In this document: piece by piece, positions 1 through 5,289 of the stretch
Layout: the number at the start of each line of letters is the position of its first letter
Numbering within the stretch: position 1 is the stretch's first letter
From: DATDYW01 sp036516995
GTDB taxonomy: Bacteria; Patescibacteriota; Minisyncoccia; Phycocordibacterales; JAACPR01
DNA: 8,304 bases
Assembly: GCA_036516995.1 (NCBI GenBank)
Contig: DATDYW010000025.1
Coordinates: 1-8,304, forward strand
Direction of reading: 5' to 3'
Notes under the pieces: model-generated
Database searches by the model: none
What the model was told of the DNA's origin: nothing
Seen by the model: the letters and a program-made list of their open reading frames with translations, nothing else
Position numbers and translations under genes: made by a program

Positions 1-2
1 AA

Positions 3-296
3 ATAGAATCAAAACAACAAATTCTTGAACGTCGGAAAGAGATCGAGCAAGAGCTCGTGGATATGCTCAAAGAAACGGAGAGCGATTTTACTTTGGATCA
101 TGTCCGGGATGCCATTTATGACGAGGAGGATAACGATGACATGATGAAGGTCGTGGCCATGTTCGATCGTGGCGGAGACGCTTCGGAATTGAGCAATGTG
201 CTCGAACTGGTAACTGATGCCTGGAATTACTTTCCGCATAAGGTTCTTAGTGGTATCTCCCCAGCCGAGAAAATTTTGGAATATAAACAAAAATAA
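3..296 (+). CDS. Hypothetical protein, 5' end cut off by the window
   Basis: The frame is open from the left edge and ends in TAA at 294-296, so at least 97 residues are present and the true start lies outside the window. A GTG at 57 is an internal possibility only, since the upstream codons read as good charged coiled-coil-like protein (ILERRKEIEQELVDMLKE). The middle is very acidic (YDEEDNDDMMK). The C-terminal part carries a WNYFPHKVLSGISPAEK segment. I recall similar W-N-x-F-P-H-K...SPxE tails in small uncharacterised bacterial proteins, but cannot assign a family. The charged helical start suggests a soluble protein. It ends 16 bases before the SHOCT-protein start, and that gene's -35 and -10 boxes lie in or just after its last codons. 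Function unknown. Confidence 0.7.
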   Translation: MESKQQILERRKEIEQELVDMLKETESDFTLDHVRDAIYDEEDNDDMMKVVAMFDRGGDASELSNVLELVTDAWNYFPHKVLSGISPAEKILEYKQK

Positions 297-304
297 GCTA
301 AAAT
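276..304 (+). promoter_or_regulatory. Sigma-70-like promoter for the SHOCT/DsrE operon
   Basis: TTGGAA at 276-281 (4 of 6 to TTGACA), a 17-base spacer and TAAAAT at 299-304 (5 of 6 to TATAAT). The ATG at 313 begins 8 bases after the -10 box, so the expected transcription start falls at or next to the start codon and the mRNA would be leaderless. No Shine-Dalgarno sequence is seen before the ATG. Confidence 0.55.
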
Positions 305-312
305 ACAACTAT

Positions 313-1002
313 ATGAAAAGACTCCTGATCACAACTTTCATTTTTGGATCAATACTCGTCGCCGGTTCGGTGAATGCCCAAATGATGGGTGGATTTTCCA
401 ACACGACAGTTGATTGGAATGAAGTCGTTGAACACACCGCCCGTGAAGAACAAGAAGGTAAAGAGCTCTGGAATAAACTACAGGCAAAAGAGGTTGTTTG
501 CGACGATCTAAACGATGAGCAGTATGGAATTCTCGGCGAATATTTTATGGGTCAAATGGCCGGTGGGTCGCACGCCGCCATGAATGCTATGATGATTCAG
601 GCGCATGGCGAAGACGGCGAGGAACAGATTCATATTGTCATGGGCAAACGACTCTCTGGTTGCAATACGTCAGCGGCATTTCCTGCTATAAGCGGTGGCT
701 GGATACCGATGATGAATATGATGTGGGGAGGGTGGTCGTCTCCCTTTGGCAGTAATAATTTAACAGACAACAATATGATGAACTTTGGATTCGGGCCTTT
801 TGGCGGTTTCGGCTGGATTTTTATGATCCTCTGGTGGGTCTTGATAATCGCTGGCATTGTCGCGCTTATCAAATGGCTTACAAGTCAATCTCACGGAAAT
901 CACCGTAACAAGAAATCCGCACTTGAAATTTTGCAGGAGCGATACGCCAAGGGCGAAATTAACAAGCAGGAGTTTGAAGAAAAGAAAAAAGATTTAAGTT
1001 AG
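313..1002 (+). CDS. Exported Met-rich SHOCT-domain membrane protein
   Basis: 229 residues. An N-terminal signal segment (1-22, MKRLLITTFIFGSILVAG, likely cleaved after VNA) precedes a predicted extracytoplasmic region, a membrane helix at about 167-188 (WIFMILWWVLIIAGIVALI) and a C-terminal SHOCT module at about 202-229 (ALEILQERYAKGEINKQEF). The extracytoplasmic part is rich in Met, with clusters such as MNAMM and IPMMNMMWGGW, plus two cysteines (C63, C117) and scattered His; such composition suits binding of a soft metal such as copper, but that is inference. SHOCT is a short helical module usually at the ends of membrane proteins and may mediate oligomerisation. I chose ATG 313 because an earlier in-frame start at 217 would add 32 poor residues before the signal peptide, overlap the previous gene and ignore the promoter. 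The DsrE gene follows after 6 bases, so they form an operon. Confidence 0.85.
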   Translation: MKRLLITTFIFGSILVAGSVNAQMMGGFSNTTVDWNEVVEHTAREEQEGKELWNKLQAKEVVCDDLNDEQYGILGEYFMGQMAGGSHAAMNAMMIQAHGEDGEEQIHIVMGKRLSGCNTSAAFPAISGGWIPMMNMMWGGWSSPFGSNNLTDNNMMNFGFGPFGGFGWIFMILWWVLIIAGIVALIKWLTSQSHGNHRNKKSALEILQERYAKGEINKQEFEEKKKDLS

Positions 1003-1008
1003 ACTGTC

Positions 1009-1335
1009 ATGAAAATCGGCATCATCTTACAATCTAACAATCCGGAACATATCTGGAACACGTTTCGTTTCGGTATCACTTCGCTTAAAGCCAGTCATGA
1101 TGTGACTATCTTTTTAATGAGTGAAGGAGCAGAACTCGATACTATTGCCGATACGGAACACTTTGATATTTCCAAGAAAGTTGCGGAGTATAAGGAATTA
1201 AAAGGAAACCTGTACGCATGTGGCACCTGTTTGGAAATTCGTGGTAAAAAAGAGGCTGGGGTCTGTCCGGTCTCTACCATGACCGATTTGCTCAAGATGG
1301 TTGAGGAGAGCGATAAGGTGCTCGTGTTTGGATAA
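1009..1335 (+). CDS. DsrE/DsrF-family sulfur-transfer protein
   Basis: 108 residues, the usual size for a DsrE-like subunit. It begins with the typical beta strand (MKIGIILQSN) followed by NPEHIWNTFRFGITSLKASH, has the strand VTIFLMSEGAEL, and a Cys segment YACGTCLEIRG (C71, C74) followed by VCPVSTMTDLL (C86) and a final strand KVLVFG. Members of this superfamily (DsrE, TusD, related proteins) carry persulfide on a conserved cysteine and pass sulfur in sulfur oxidation, tRNA thiolation or thiol/metal homeostasis; C86 in the CPxST context, or C71/C74, are the candidate carriers. It starts 6 bases after the SHOCT-protein stop with no clear ribosome-binding site, so it is probably translated from the same mRNA. 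The neighbour suggests work with a membrane metal or thiol system, but the substrate cannot be read from sequence. Confidence 0.88.
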   Translation: MKIGIILQSNNPEHIWNTFRFGITSLKASHDVTIFLMSEGAELDTIADTEHFDISKKVAEYKELKGNLYACGTCLEIRGKKEAGVCPVSTMTDLLKMVEESDKVLVFG

Positions 1336-1366
1336 GAAGTTTTGTTAAGCAATTATGACTCGGTGT

Positions 1367-1399
1367 GATTTGCTTAACATTGCGTAAGTTAAGCAAATC
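1367..1399. repeat. Inverted repeat, 12-bp perfect arms
   Basis: GATTTGCTTAAC at 1367-1378 is the exact reverse complement of GTTAAGCAAATC at 1388-1399, with a 9-base loop. A third copy of the core GTTAAGCAA is at 1344-1352, directly after the DsrE stop. There is no T-run after either arm, so it is a weak terminator candidate; a protein-binding or recombination site fits equally well. Confidence 0.75.
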
Positions 1400-1401
1400 G
1401 T

Positions 1402-1471
1402 CCCACGCTCTCAAATTTGGTTTTACGGCTCGTGGGTGTCTCAATTGGTGCAAAGCTCTTACTCTTTGCAC
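1402..1471. repeat. Two further inverted repeats in the same gap
   Basis: CCCACG at 1402-1407 pairs with CGTGGG at 1431-1436 (long 23-base loop). GTGCAAAG at 1448-1455 pairs with CTTTGCAC at 1464-1471 (8-base loop). CAAAGCTC is also directly repeated at 1451-1458 and 1471-1478. No convincing reading frame covers this stretch. Confidence 0.55.
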
Positions 1472-1510
1472 AAAGCTCGCCACAAGGGCAACCAGCTGGG
1501 AAATCAGGGG

Positions 1511-1642
1511 TTACAGGTTCTCGTACTTGGCCAGCAATCCTTTCATCTGATCCAAAACCACGGTAGGATATTTGTACTCCTCCGCCCAGTCAAAAGTTCG
1601 AAAATCGTTCAGTAGGGCGAGCAAATTAAAACGTAACCCCGC
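1511..1642 (-). pseudogene. 3' end of a minus-strand gene, truncated at the hairpin
   Basis: Reading the minus strand, an open frame of about 43 codons ends in TAA at 1511-1513. It looks like real protein: RFNLLALLNDF, then FDWAEEYKYPTVVLDQMKGL, ending LAKYENL. Upstream it meets a TGA (1643-1645) in the loop of the hairpin at 1619-1667, and the codons for R-F-N-L-L form one arm of that hairpin. There is no ATG; a TTG at 1624 is the only nearby start and has no support. The family is not recognised. The best reading is a gene tail cut off by a rearrangement, integration or assembly join. Confidence 0.45.
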
Positions 1643-1667
1643 TCAGGCGGGGCGTTTTAATTTGCTC
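1619..1667. terminator. Long bidirectional terminator-like hairpin at the GC boundary
   Basis: Outer arms are a perfect 15-bp match: GAGCAAATTAAAACG (1619-1633) and CGTTTTAATTTGCTC (1653-1667). The inner stem CCCCGC (1637-1642) pairs with GCGGGG (1647-1652) around a TCAG loop. The GC stem flanked by A-run and T-run is the form of an intrinsic terminator in both directions. It marks the change from lower-GC DNA on the left to GC-rich DNA on the right. Confidence 0.7.
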
Positions 1668-1685
1668 CCCCGGTAGGATTCGAAA
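1664..1685 (-). other. tRNA 3'-end-like sequence (T-loop and acceptor strand only)
   Basis: On the minus strand the bases read TTCGAATCCTACCGGGGGAG followed by CA, which has the order of a tRNA T-loop, 3' T-stem, acceptor strand and a near-CCA end. The matching 5' T-stem, anticodon arm and 5' acceptor are absent upstream, so this is not a complete tRNA. It could be a leftover of an integration site at a tRNA 3' end, a decayed tRNA, or chance. Confidence 0.3.
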
Positions 1686-1770
1686 GCCGCGGCGCACCGA
1701 AGCGAAGCGGAGGTCTGCGGCGAGCGTCCCGGCGAGGAGCAGGCGCGAGGCGGGGCCGCGGGCACTTTGG
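1686..1770. other. GC-rich stretch without a gene
   Basis: A low-complexity GC-rich segment with many variants of GCGAGG/GCGAAG/GCGGAGG. It shows no start codon with a -10 box, no codon pattern and no family match. It links the hairpin at 1619-1667 to the next inverted repeat at 1771-1797. Confidence 0.4.
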
Positions 1771-1797
1771 CTTTTGGCGCAACTAGCGCGCCAAAAG
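1771..1797. terminator. Inverted repeat, likely terminator of the GrpB-family gene
   Basis: CTTTTGGCGC (1771-1780) is the exact reverse complement of GCGCCAAAAG (1788-1797), loop of 7 bases. It lies 27 bases beyond the stop of the minus-strand GrpB-family gene. A/T runs form the base of the stem, so it may terminate in either direction, although no extra T-run follows on the minus strand. Confidence 0.5.
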
Positions 1798-1823
1798 ACT
1801 TAGTGACTCGTGACCGAATCCCC

Positions 1824-2393
1824 CTAGTGCTTGCTCAGATCAAACCAGGGATTCTGAAACCCCGCCTTCTTCAGAATCCCCATCACGAAATCTGTCTTGG
1901 CGCCAATGTAGCCGCTCTTTCCCGTCGGGTCTCTTTTAATCGAATCCTTTTTGAGCTGCGCGTACGCATCACGGGCATCGTCGTGCGCCCTCAAGTAGTC
2001 CCGAAACAGAATCTGCCGCTCGAGAAAACTGCCCCTATCAGCGTACGCGATCGAGAGATGAGACTCCGTAGGATTTCCCTTCCTGAAGAGGTGACGCTCG
2101 GTACCGCCCGTTGCCTCGTGCGCCGGCAAATCGAACGGGTAGCCGAGGGTTGCCAGCGGCTCGATCAAATCATTCGCACCCTTCCAGGAAGGTGCCAGGA
2201 CTGCCATATCGATGATGGGCTTAGACGCGAGACCCGGCACGGCGGTGCTCCCAATGTGCTCAATTTTAACTATCTTGTCGCCGAGCAAATCCTTAATTCT
2301 TTGGGCCTCCTCTTGGTAACGCAGGACCCACTGCGGGTCGTACTCCCTCACTTCTGCGTGAGCGGCGTCGAGCTGAACGTCTGTAGTTTCCAC
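1824..2393 (-). CDS. GrpB/UPF0157-family nucleotidyltransferase-fold protein
   Basis: 189 residues from GTG at 2393, close to the usual 170-190 for the family. The hallmark is HIGSTAVPGL (residues 46-55) followed by KPIIDMAVL (58-66): the Gly-Ser and the following Asp of a nucleotidyltransferase fold. YDPQW (18-22), HLSIAYADRGSFLERQILF and the FRDYLRAH segment are also typical. The family is often annotated from the GrpB region of Enterococcus and, in fusions, with dephospho-CoA kinase; its substrate is unknown, so no reaction is claimed. An upstream GTG at 2435 would give 14 more residues, but those codons contain a TATTAT -10 box that ends 6 bases before GTG 2393, so the shorter, leaderless start is preferred. 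It is a single-gene unit on the minus strand. Confidence 0.92.
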   Translation of the reverse strand: METTDVQLDAAHAEVREYDPQWVLRYQEEAQRIKDLLGDKIVKIEHIGSTAVPGLASKPIIDMAVLAPSWKGANDLIEPLATLGYPFDLPAHEATGGTERHLFRKGNPTESHLSIAYADRGSFLERQILFRDYLRAHDDARDAYAQLKKDSIKRDPTGKSGYIGAKTDFVMGILKKAGFQNPWFDLSKH

Positions 2394-2399
2394 CCGCGG

Positions 2400-2405
2400 A
2401 TAATA
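2400..2405 (-). promoter_or_regulatory. -10 box TATTAT for the GrpB-family gene
   Basis: On the minus strand TATTAT (5 of 6 to consensus) is followed by CCGCGG and then the GTG start at 2393. The 6-base gap predicts transcription starting at the start codon. No clear -35 box is seen. Confidence 0.5.
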
Positions 2406-2411
2406 CCTCGA

Positions 2412-2582
2412 GCTCCCGCCTCCCTCACGAACCACTTCAACTGCCAGCTGACGCAGTACAGCAGCCAGACGGTGAGCGGCGGGCTATCCTTCCAGGTAAT
2501 CGATGCGAACGGCCGGCACACCGGCTCGCCCGCGACGGCGAGCGTGATGGGCAACATTGTGGCCGAGGGTAGCGGCTACTGA
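2412..2582 (+). pseudogene. Orphan 3' gene end (C-terminal fragment)
   Basis: A 56-codon plus-strand frame ends in TGA at 2580-2582 and has the strong G/C third-position bias of the neighbouring genes, with protein-like text such as NHFNCQLTQYSSQTVSGG and FQVIDANGRHTGSP, ending VAEGSGY. There is no start codon; upstream, the frame only continues antisense to the GrpB-family gene, which is certainly coded on the other strand. The fragment begins just behind the GrpB promoter. The Ser/Thr/Gly-rich, beta-like sequence would suit the end of a surface or secreted protein, but the family is not recognised. It is probably the remnant of a gene whose 5' part was lost when the GrpB side was joined. 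Confidence 0.4.
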
Positions 2583-2609
2583 TCTCCCCAGAACGAGCGC
2601 GCGCAGGAA

Positions 2610-2639
2610 AAGCCGCCCCGCAGAGTAGCGGGGCGGCTT
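2610..2639 (-). terminator. Strong intrinsic terminator of the minus-strand gene 2645-3067
   Basis: AAGCCGCCCCGC (2610-2621) and GCGGGGCGGCTT (2628-2639) pair perfectly over 12 bp with a 6-base loop. On the minus strand the stem ends in CTTTTCC just past the stop codon at 2645, the form of a Rho-independent terminator. It may also stop plus-strand transcription of the 2412-2582 fragment. Confidence 0.85.
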
Positions 2640-2644
2640 GCGCT

Positions 2645-3067
2645 TCAGCGCGTCTGAACCACTTTGGCGGCGAGCTCGCCCAGAATCTCGCGCGCCTGGA
2701 CGGGCAGCCAGGCAAGAATTTTCTCCGCGGGTTCCTTCTTCAGGTCGAGGTGCAGCAGGCCGTCCGCCGGCGAGACGAGGTGCGCGTGCCCGAGGTGCAC
2801 CAGGCAGAGGAACAGGCTGGCTACGCCCGTGCTCTCCTGGCTCATAGAGTGGATCCTCATAATGAAGCGCACCTGCATTGTCCGCTCCAGCGCCGGGCGC
2901 GCACCGCGGAACGCATCGCAGAGACGCTCGTGCATCTCCTCGCCCGTCGAGATTGTTTTGATTCCGCGGAGAACCCAGTGCGCCGCCAGAGAGGCGGCGA
3001 GGTTCATCAGGACGAGCTGGGGCTTCTGCGAGCGCCGCATTCTCATGTTGAGTTTGCTAAATACCAT
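2645..3067 (-). CDS. Hypothetical protein, 140 residues
   Basis: Codon third positions are strongly G/C on the minus strand and a perfect terminator follows directly, so the gene is real although the family is not recognised. The N-terminus is basic (MRMRRSQKPQ). A mildly hydrophobic, His-containing middle (GVASLFLCLVHLGHAHLV, about residues 81-98) is followed by an amphipathic helical tail (EKILAWLPVQAREILGEL). There is no convincing signal peptide or transmembrane helix, so it is probably cytoplasmic. ATG 3067 is chosen because a TAGCAT -10-like box ends 9 bases before it; ATGs 7 and 9 codons later are alternatives. It is divergent from the DUF2585 gene across a 74-base gap. Function unknown. 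Confidence 0.75.
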   Translation of the reverse strand: MVFSKLNMRMRRSQKPQLVLMNLAASLAAHWVLRGIKTISTGEEMHERLCDAFRGARPALERTMQVRFIMRIHSMSQESTGVASLFLCLVHLGHAHLVSPADGLLHLDLKKEPAEKILAWLPVQAREILGELAAKVVQTR

Positions 3068-3076
3068 ACCCGGCGG

Positions 3077-3082
3077 ATGCTA
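3077..3082 (-). promoter_or_regulatory. -10-like box TAGCAT for gene 2645-3067
   Basis: TAGCAT on the minus strand, 9 bases before ATG 3067, with no Shine-Dalgarno sequence between. The match to TATAAT is moderate (4 of 6). Confidence 0.35.
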
Positions 3083-3129
3083 CCCCGCTGGCTGGGTGAG
3101 GGCAACGCGTGGTTCTAGGCTTGCACCTG

Positions 3130-3135
3130 TAGAAT
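3130..3135 (+). promoter_or_regulatory. -10 box TAGAAT for the DUF2585 gene
   Basis: TAGAAT (5 of 6) ends 6 bases before ATG 3142 and is preceded directly by TG. No good -35 is present at 16-18 bases. The spacing predicts a leaderless mRNA. Confidence 0.55.
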
Positions 3136-3141
3136 GTCCCT

Positions 3142-3726
3142 ATGATTGGTTTCCTAAAGCGCCACCGACTAACTATTCTCCTCTCCGTTCTGATTCTCGC
3201 CGTCGTCGCCGTTGCCGAATTTGCTGCTGGCCGATCGTTTTTCGGCCCCGACGGTCGCTTCGGCTGGTGGGAGCCGTCAATTTGGAGCAGCGCGAACTCG
3301 CAGCGTGTCGCGGACGCCTACACCTTCTCGCACATCATCCACGGCATACTCTTCTACGCCTTTCTCTGGTGGGTGGCACGTAAACTTCCGCTCGGCTGGA
3401 TCTTCTTGATTGCACTCGTGATTGAAGGCGGCTGGGAAATTCTCGAGAACTCGCCGCTCATCATTGACCGCTACCGCGAGGCGACCATCGCCCAAGGGTA
3501 CGTCGGCGACAGCGTGATGAACTCGCTCGCCGACTGCCTAGCGATGGCGCTCGGCTTCCTATTCGCGTGGCGCTTCCCCGTCTGGGCGAGCGTCGCGCTC
3601 GTTTTAGTTCTGGAGATTGGCTGCCTGCTCTGGGTGCGCGACAACCTGACGCTCAACGTCGTGATGCTCGTCTGGCCGCAGGACGCGCTGAAAGAGTGGC
3701 AGTCTGTCGGCGCGCCCGGGGTGTAG
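3142..3726 (+). CDS. DUF2585/UPF0314-family integral membrane protein
   Basis: 194 residues with about five membrane helices (near 11-29, 63-80, 84-97, 127-144 and 148-165). The family signature is strong: ENSQ-like ANSQRVADAYTFSHIIHG (51-68), IEGGWEILENSPLIIDRYR (94-112), GYVGDSVMNSLAD (119-131) and RDNLTLNVVMLVWP (166-179). These match the UPF0314/DUF2585 proteins known mainly from alphaproteobacteria, whose function is unknown. The N-terminal PICxCG-type Cys segment I associate with those proteins is absent here; GPDGRFGWWEPSIWS takes its place. The many conserved charged and polar residues near the membrane (E95, E98, N103, D109, R110, D123) suggest an enzyme or transporter, but none is proven. 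ATG 3142 is set by the -10 box 6 bases upstream. Single-gene unit. Confidence 0.92.
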   Translation: MIGFLKRHRLTILLSVLILAVVAVAEFAAGRSFFGPDGRFGWWEPSIWSSANSQRVADAYTFSHIIHGILFYAFLWWVARKLPLGWIFLIALVIEGGWEILENSPLIIDRYREATIAQGYVGDSVMNSLADCLAMALGFLFAWRFPVWASVALVLVLEIGCLLWVRDNLTLNVVMLVWPQDALKEWQSVGAPGV

Positions 3727-3881
3727 GCGGCGTTTTTCACCCCTCACCATCTCTTTAGATTTTCTTTATCTTGCCTTTAGCTCCGCTTTGGTAGCGTCCC
3801 GCCCCGGGGGTCTGCGTTGCGGCTGCGTCCTCCGAATCCCAAACCGATACCCGCGCGGCACCCTACCCTCGGGGTAGCTCC

Positions 3882-3910
3882 TTGACTCCACCAACCAGCT
3901 GCGCTTAGCT
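3882..3910 (+). promoter_or_regulatory. Possible promoter for gene 3923-4234
   Basis: TTGACT at 3882-3887 (5 of 6) with a 17-base spacer and a weak TTAGCT at 3905-3910. The start would fall a few bases before ATG 3923. The preceding stretch 3727-3881 holds a T-rich segment (3755-3780) and a small CTACCC/GGGTAG hairpin, but no gene that I can support. Confidence 0.35.
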
Positions 3911-3922
3911 GCATCCGAACGT

Positions 3923-4234
3923 ATGCCAAAAATAATAAAAGTTCACGATGAGCTCTACGAGAAGCTCGGCGGACCCGCTCCGCTGCGAATAACCGTGACC
4001 GAGACTCGGCCGCCCCGCGGGAAGGGTCAGCCCACACGGAGCCCGAGCATCCGCGTGAAGTGCGGCTGCTGCCCGGAGTCGGTCGTAATCTTCCACGCGA
4101 CCGAACCCGCCGATAATCCTCACAACGAGACGCTCGAGATTAACGGGGTGATTGGCTCACTCTCGCAGTGGCGCAAGATTCTTGCTCCGCTGCTCGAGAC
4201 CGGGGTGCCCAACTTCAGCAAAATGAAGTCCTAG
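3923..4234 (+). CDS. Hypothetical protein with a CxCC motif, 103 residues
   Basis: ATG 3923 to TAG 4232-4234. An N-terminal segment MPKIIKVHDELYEKLGG, then a Pro/Arg-rich basic linker (about 29-43), a Cys cluster VKCGCCPESVVIFHA (C47, C49, C50; H58) and a C-terminal helix SQWRKILAPLLETGVP. No membrane helix or signal peptide. The Cys cluster with the nearby His could bind a metal ion or act in redox chemistry, but no family is recognised and three cysteines plus one distant His are not a standard zinc finger. A good terminator follows 6 bases after the stop, so it is a single-gene unit. Confidence 0.75.
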   Translation: MPKIIKVHDELYEKLGGPAPLRITVTETRPPRGKGQPTRSPSIRVKCGCCPESVVIFHATEPADNPHNETLEINGVIGSLSQWRKILAPLLETGVPNFSKMKS

Positions 4235-4240
4235 CCAGCG

Positions 4241-4269
4241 CCGCCCCCAGCCGGGCGGTTTTCTATTTT
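4241..4269 (+). terminator. Intrinsic terminator after gene 3923-4234
   Basis: CCGCCC (4241-4246) and GGGCGG (4253-4258) form a 6-bp GC stem followed by TTTTCTATTTT. Confidence 0.8.
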
Positions 4270-4282
4270 GCTCGCCGGCGTG

Positions 4283-4288
4283 TACGAT
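4283..4288 (+). promoter_or_regulatory. -10 box TACGAT for the carboxypeptidase gene
   Basis: TACGAT (4 of 6), directly preceded by TG, ends 8 bases before GTG 4297. No Shine-Dalgarno sequence lies between, which again points to a leaderless mRNA and fixes the GTG start. Confidence 0.5.
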
Positions 4289-4296
4289 TCTCTCCC

Positions 4297-5154
4297 GTGA
4301 AGACTCCGCCACCGGCCGCCATTTCAACTCTCCTCGGCGTTGCCCTGCTCGTCGCCGTGGGTGCCGTGGCCTACGCCTACAGCGGCGCGACGCGCGACCG
4401 TGCGGCCGCAGAGGCAACCCTCGCCTCCACAACCGCCGAGCTAGCTGCCGCGACGCAGCAGAGCGTGGAGCTCGCCGCCTCGCTGGAGGCCGAGCGCGCC
4501 CGGAGCGCCGAGCTCGAGAAGGAGAAGGGCAAGGCCGAGAAGAAGGTAGACAAGCTCGAGGATCTCGCGAAGCTCGACCCGGAGCTGCTGCAGAAGTACT
4601 CGAAGGTCTACTTCCTCAACGAGAACTACGAGCCGTCCGACCTCGACGGTATCGGCGAGGAGTACCTCGCCGACTCCGCCCTCCCCCAGCAGGTTCACGA
4701 GGAGGCGGGGCCGCACCTCGAGAAAATGATCGAGGACGCGGCCGACGAGGACGTAACTATTAGGGTGATCTCCGGCTACCGCTCGTTCGAGACGCAGAGG
4801 TCGCTCAAGGGTAACTACGTCGCCACCTTCGGCATCGGGGCCAACGCCTTCTCCGCCGAGCAGGGCTACTCCGAGCACCAGCTCGGCACCGCCGTCGACC
4901 TCACGACGCCCTCTGTCGGCGGCACCTACCTCTCCTTCGCGGATTCCCTCGCCTACGACTGGCTCGCCGAGAACGCCTACCGCTACGGCTTCGTCCTCTC
5001 CTACCCCGCCGGCAACAGCTACTACCAGTACGAGCCGTGGCACTGGCGCTTCGTCGGGGAGTCGTTGGCGCGCAAGCTGCACCGCGACGGAAAGAGTTTC
5101 TACGATATGGATCAGCGGGACATCGACAAGTACCTGGGCCGGATATTCGACTAG
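4297..5154 (+). CDS. Membrane-anchored M15B (VanY/LdcB-type) D,D-carboxypeptidase
   Basis: 285 residues. A membrane anchor (about 8-28, ISTLLGVALLVAVGAVAYAY) is followed by an Ala/Glu/Lys-rich coiled coil (33-90) that would hold the enzyme away from the membrane, then the peptidase domain (about 95-285). Peptidase motifs: VISGYRSFETQ (158-168), SEHQLGTAVDL (192-202) with zinc ligands H194 and D201, and EPWHWRF (246-252) with catalytic E246 and zinc ligand H249. All key residues of LAS-type zinc peptidases are present, so it should be active. These enzymes remove the terminal D-Ala (or act on tetrapeptides) of peptidoglycan stems outside the cytoplasmic membrane. The GTG start is chosen from the -10 box and because the anchor begins right after it. 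No partner genes for glycopeptide resistance are nearby, so a housekeeping wall-trimming role is more likely. Confidence 0.95.
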   Translation: MKTPPPAAISTLLGVALLVAVGAVAYAYSGATRDRAAAEATLASTTAELAAATQQSVELAASLEAERARSAELEKEKGKAEKKVDKLEDLAKLDPELLQKYSKVYFLNENYEPSDLDGIGEEYLADSALPQQVHEEAGPHLEKMIEDAADEDVTIRVISGYRSFETQRSLKGNYVATFGIGANAFSAEQGYSEHQLGTAVDLTTPSVGGTYLSFADSLAYDWLAENAYRYGFVLSYPAGNSYYQYEPWHWRFVGESLARKLHRDGKSFYDMDQRDIDKYLGRIFD

Positions 5155-5289
5155 CGGGAGGGAGGCTCCATCTGCGCCGCAAACGATTCCGCTACGCCTC
5201 GGAGTACACGCGTGCACCGCTCACGCTAGGCGGAAGTCGTTTCCGGCTGCAGCTGTCGCCCCCGAGGTTACCCGAGTATTTGGGTAGGG
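5155..5289. other. Gap with no supported gene
   Basis: GC-rich sequence after the carboxypeptidase stop. It contains a near-palindrome around ACGCGT (about 5207-5220) and a weak TACCC/GGGTA repeat, but no T-run terminator on the plus strand, no promoter and no coding pattern. Confidence 0.4.

Noticed and set aside
217..312. A longer start for the SHOCT protein at 217
   Set aside because: It overlaps the previous gene, puts basic residues before a good signal peptide, and lies upstream of the promoter at 276-304.
1367..1399. GCTTAAC and GTTAAGC as integron attC core sites (RYYYAAC / GTTRRRY)
   Set aside because: The two boxes are only 9 bases apart, with no inner L boxes between them, far shorter than any attC site, and no integrase or cassette layout is present.
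1664..1760. A complete tRNA gene on the minus strand
   Set aside because: Only the T-loop and 3' strand are tRNA-like. No matching 5' T-stem, anticodon arm or 5' acceptor strand can be folded.
1767..2582. A long plus-strand gene across the whole interval
   Set aside because: Most of it lies antisense to the clear GrpB-family gene. Only its last 56 codons (2412-2582) have coding character.
2664..3383. Plus-strand genes over 2664-3383
   Set aside because: Arg/Ser-rich mirror frames of the minus-strand gene 2645-3067, which has its own terminator, and of the out-of-frame DUF2585 gene.
4297..5154. VanY as part of a glycopeptide-resistance cluster
   Set aside because: No vanHAX, vanRS or similar genes are in the window; a general peptidoglycan-trimming enzyme is the simpler reading.
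4441..5217. A 258-residue minus-strand gene
   Set aside because: It is antisense to the carboxypeptidase, whose motifs are complete; the Leu/Val/Gly/Glu-rich composition is the usual mirror of a GC-rich gene.
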